DNA from: an uncultured Clostridia bacterium
Lineage (GTDB): Bacteria; Bacillota; Clostridia; Oscillospirales; Oscillospiraceae
DNA: 7,327 nucleotides
NCBI GenBank assembly: GCA_937907975.1
Contig: CALEQS010000193.1
Span: 1 to 7,327, forward strand
Direction: 5' to 3'
The position numbers and the translations under genes were made by a program. This document shows, one piece after another, positions 5,786 through 7,327 of this stretch (position 1 is the first letter of the stretch; the number at the start of each line of letters is the position of its first letter). The notes under the pieces are model-generated. The model was not told the origin of the DNA, made no database searches, and saw nothing but the letters and a program-made list of their open reading frames with translations.

Positions 5786-6537
5786 AGCCCGGCCTGAAAA
5801 CCAAATCAGCCAGGATCCTCCTGCCCGCCGCTTTCTGGCTGGCGGTCTGGTGCCTTGCGGCCGCCTGCGTGGATCAGCCTCTGCTGGTCCCCTCCCCCAT
5901 CGCCGTTCTGCGGCGGCTGGGGGAGCTGGCGGCCGCGCCGCTGTTCTGGCGCAGTGCTCTGGTGAGCCTGCTGCGCATCTTCTGCGGTGCGCTGGCGGGC
6001 ACGATCTTCGGCACGCTCTGCGCGGTCCTCACCTGCCGCTTCCATCTGGCGGACTGGATTCTGACTCCTGCCATCCGGCTGGTGCGCGCCACACCGGTGG
6101 CCAGCTTTATCATTCTGGTGCTGCTGTGGGTGTCCACCGGGAAGGTGCCCGGTGTGATCTCCGCCCTGATGGTGCTGCCAGTGGTGTGGGAGAGCGTGTC
6201 TGCCGGGATCCGCACTACCGATCCACAGCTGCTGGAGCTGGCAAAAGCCTATCAATTTGGTTCCTATAAAACTATGCGTTATGTCTATTTACCGGCATTG
6301 AAGCCCCACTTCGCCGCCGGAGTGTGCACCGCCATCGGCCTCGCATGGAAATCCGGCGTGGCGGCCGAGGTGCTTTGCCTGCCAAAAGCCGCCATCGGCA
6401 CACAGGTCTACTATTCCAAGATCTATCTGGAGACTCCATCGCTGTTCGCATGGACGGCAGTGGTCATTGTACTGTCCATGCTGCTGGAGCGCGTCGTCCG
6501 CCGTCTGCTGGGCGTAAAAGGAGGTAGAAGCGCATGA
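5782..6537 (+). CDS. ABC importer permease, SsuC/TauC-like
   Basis: This 251-residue inner-membrane protein forms the translocation channel with the ATPase encoded next. Hydrophobic segments are visible at about 12-30, 57-84, 106-137, 175-200 and 221-236, fitting the binding-protein-dependent permease fold of five to six helices. The cytoplasmic EAA coupling loop is at about 152-173 (ELAKAYQFG, then YVYLPALKP), which contacts the ATPase. Length matches the SsuC/TauC family (about 250). The start is set by the 4-nt ATGA overlap with the binding-protein stop; the family-typical N-terminus begins just before helix 1. It ends in another ATGA overlap with the ATPase gene, so the three proteins are probably made in coupled amounts. 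The 60 bp coding for the EAA loop (6241-6300) is markedly more AT-rich than the rest of the gene. Substrate unknown. Confidence 0.93.
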   Translation: MKPGLKTKSARILLPAAFWLAVWCLAAACVDQPLLVPSPIAVLRRLGELAAAPLFWRSALVSLLRIFCGALAGTIFGTLCAVLTCRFHLADWILTPAIRLVRATPVASFIILVLLWVSTGKVPGVISALMVLPVVWESVSAGIRTTDPQLLELAKAYQFGSYKTMRYVYLPALKPHFAAGVCTAIGLAWKSGVAAEVLCLPKAAIGTQVYYSKIYLETPSLFAWTAVVIVLSMLLERVVRRLLGVKGGRSA

Positions 6538-7106
6538 AACTCACCGATGTGACCTTTGCCTATGGCGATAAGGTCATCCTTGACCACTTTTCGCTGGAAC
6601 TGCCCGATGCGGGCATCACGGCGCTGGCCGGCCCCTCCGGGTGCGGCAAAACCACCCTGCTCCGCCTGCTGGCCGGGCTGGAGACTGCCCAGAGCGGCAC
6701 CATTGACGCCCCGGCCGATACCGCCCTGCTCTTTCAGGAGGACCGACTCCTGCCCGGGCTGACCGCGGCCGAGCAGATCGGGATCGTGCTCCCGAAAGAT
6801 GCAAGTCCCCTGCCGTGGCTGGAGGCCGTCGATCTTGCCGACGCAGCCGAGCTGTCCCCGGAAGAGCTGTCCGGCGGAATGCGGCGGCGGGTGGCACTGG
6901 GGCGCTGTCTGGCCCACGGGCAGAAAAAAAGGCTTCTGCTGCTGGATGAGCCTTTCACCGGAATTGACCCGGAGCGGTGCCGCAGTATCATGGCATTCAT
7001 CCGCGAGATGGGCATTCCCGTCCTGTGCTCCGCCCATGACGCTGAGACGCTGGCGCTGGCTGACCGGATCATCCATCTCGACGGGCCGCCGCTGACTATA
7101 AAATAA
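6534..7106 (+). CDS. ABC importer ATP-binding protein, compact SsuB/TauB-like
   Basis: This 190-residue ATPase powers the importer from the cytoplasmic face. All nucleotide-binding motifs are present: Walker A GPSGCGKTT (33-41), Q-loop Gln68 in LLFQED, signature LSGGMRRRVALGR (112-124), Walker B LLLLDEP (134-140), D-loop GID (143-145) and switch His168 in CSAHD. It is clearly shorter than the usual 240-260 residues of SsuB/TauB. It lacks the C-terminal extension and has a tight helical domain, yet nothing catalytic is missing, so it is compact rather than broken. The ATG lies in an ATGA overlap with the permease stop and has a strong ribosome site, AAAGGAGG (6517-6524), 9 nt upstream. It is the last gene of the operon; its stop codon abuts the terminator stem. 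Confidence 0.95.
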   Translation: MKLTDVTFAYGDKVILDHFSLELPDAGITALAGPSGCGKTTLLRLLAGLETAQSGTIDAPADTALLFQEDRLLPGLTAAEQIGIVLPKDASPLPWLEAVDLADAAELSPEELSGGMRRRVALGRCLAHGQKKRLLLLDEPFTGIDPERCRSIMAFIREMGIPVLCSAHDAETLALADRIIHLDGPPLTIK

Positions 7107-7140
7107 AAGACGCGTTTTCCGTTCGGAAAACGCGTCTTTT
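7105..7140. terminator. Bidirectional intrinsic terminator between convergent genes
   Basis: A perfect 16-bp stem (7105-7120 with 7125-7140) closes a GTTC loop. The core is GACGCGTTTTCC. The plus strand ends in six Ts (7137-7142) and the minus strand in four Ts (complement of 7105-7108), so it should stop transcription from both sides. It serves the importer operon and the convergent DUF1294-type gene. It overlaps the ATPase stop codon by two bases and leaves one base before the other gene's stop. Confidence 0.95.
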
Positions 7141-7141
7141 T

Positions 7142-7327
7142 TCACAACTTAGAATGGATCAGCACAGCCGCCGCCAGCTGTAAGAGCAGAATAACAGGCA
7201 TCCCGATCACAAAATACCAGTGGCGGGTCTTGTGGTGAAAGGCATACATTCCGGCGATGGCACCCACACTGCCGCCCACAACGGCCAGCAGGAACAGGGT
7301 GCGTTCCCGTATGCGCCACGCATCCCT
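7142..7327 (-). CDS. DUF1294-type small membrane protein, C-terminal part only
   Basis: Reading the minus strand from the window edge gives 61 codons in one open frame, ending in TGA at 7144-7142; the start lies beyond the right edge. The peptide begins RDAWRIRERTLFLLAVVGGS, with GMYAFHHKTRHWYFVIGMP following after a short gap. The RI-x-E-x-T-L, GG-x-x-GA and M-x-x-FxHKT pattern is typical of the DUF1294 family, integral membrane proteins of about 80-120 residues and no established function. Two hydrophobic segments are visible (about 10-29 and 42-56 of the fragment). It converges on the importer operon and shares its terminator. Identification rests on recalled family pattern, without a search. 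Confidence 0.83.
   Translation of the reverse strand, partial: RDAWRIRERTLFLLAVVGGSVGAIAGMYAFHHKTRHWYFVIGMPVILLLQLAAAVLIHSKL

Overview
The window looks like chromosomal DNA from a GC-rich anaerobic Firmicute, most likely a gut Clostridium relative of the Oscillospiraceae/Ruminococcaceae kind. This is inferred from an [FeFe]-hydrogenase with all its clusters, strong AGGAGG-type ribosome sites, a TTG start, 4-nt ATGA gene junctions, and a lipoprotein with a long Ser/Gly/Ala linker. The species cannot be fixed from the sequence alone. No phage, insertion-sequence, CRISPR, rRNA or tRNA signal was seen.

Left half, minus strand (3724 down to 108): a two-gene operon. The promoter-proximal gene encodes an unusual flavoprotein. 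It joins the C-terminal 4Fe-4S module of a NuoF/HydB-type subunit, without its FMN/NADH domain, to a GltD-like (glutamate synthase small subunit/NfnB-like) FAD and NAD(P) oxidoreductase. The second gene overlaps it by 7 nt and encodes a complete multi-cluster [FeFe]-hydrogenase (HydA). Together they match the layout called 'glutamate synthase-linked' (group A2) in hydrogenase classification. The likely job is electron exchange between H2/H+ and NAD(P)(H), perhaps with ferredoxin. No maturase (HydE/F/G), HydB or HydC gene is in view. Positions 1-107 hold only the sequence after hydA, with no convincing terminator or gene.

Centre (3725-3946): an AT-rich divergent control region. It has one predicted promoter in each direction, both with a TGT-TAGA-type extended -10. 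Each predicted start point is covered by its own long inverted repeat (3756-3787 and 3899-3925).

Right half, plus strand (3947-7106): a Crp/Fnr-family regulator lacking both the cAMP-contacting residues and the FNR iron-sulfur cysteines. It is followed by a three-gene ABC importer of the nitrate/sulfonate/taurine/NMT1-like class: lipoprotein binding protein, permease, and a compact ATPase. The importer genes are coupled by two ATGA overlaps, and the transported compound is unknown. The operon ends at a perfect 16-bp bidirectional terminator (7105-7140). This is shared with a convergent, window-truncated DUF1294-type membrane protein gene on the minus strand (7142-7327).

Working model (inference): the regulator controls its own importer operon through the 3899-3925 dyad. 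Because the control region is shared, it may also influence the hydrogenase operon, linking uptake of some compound to hydrogen metabolism.
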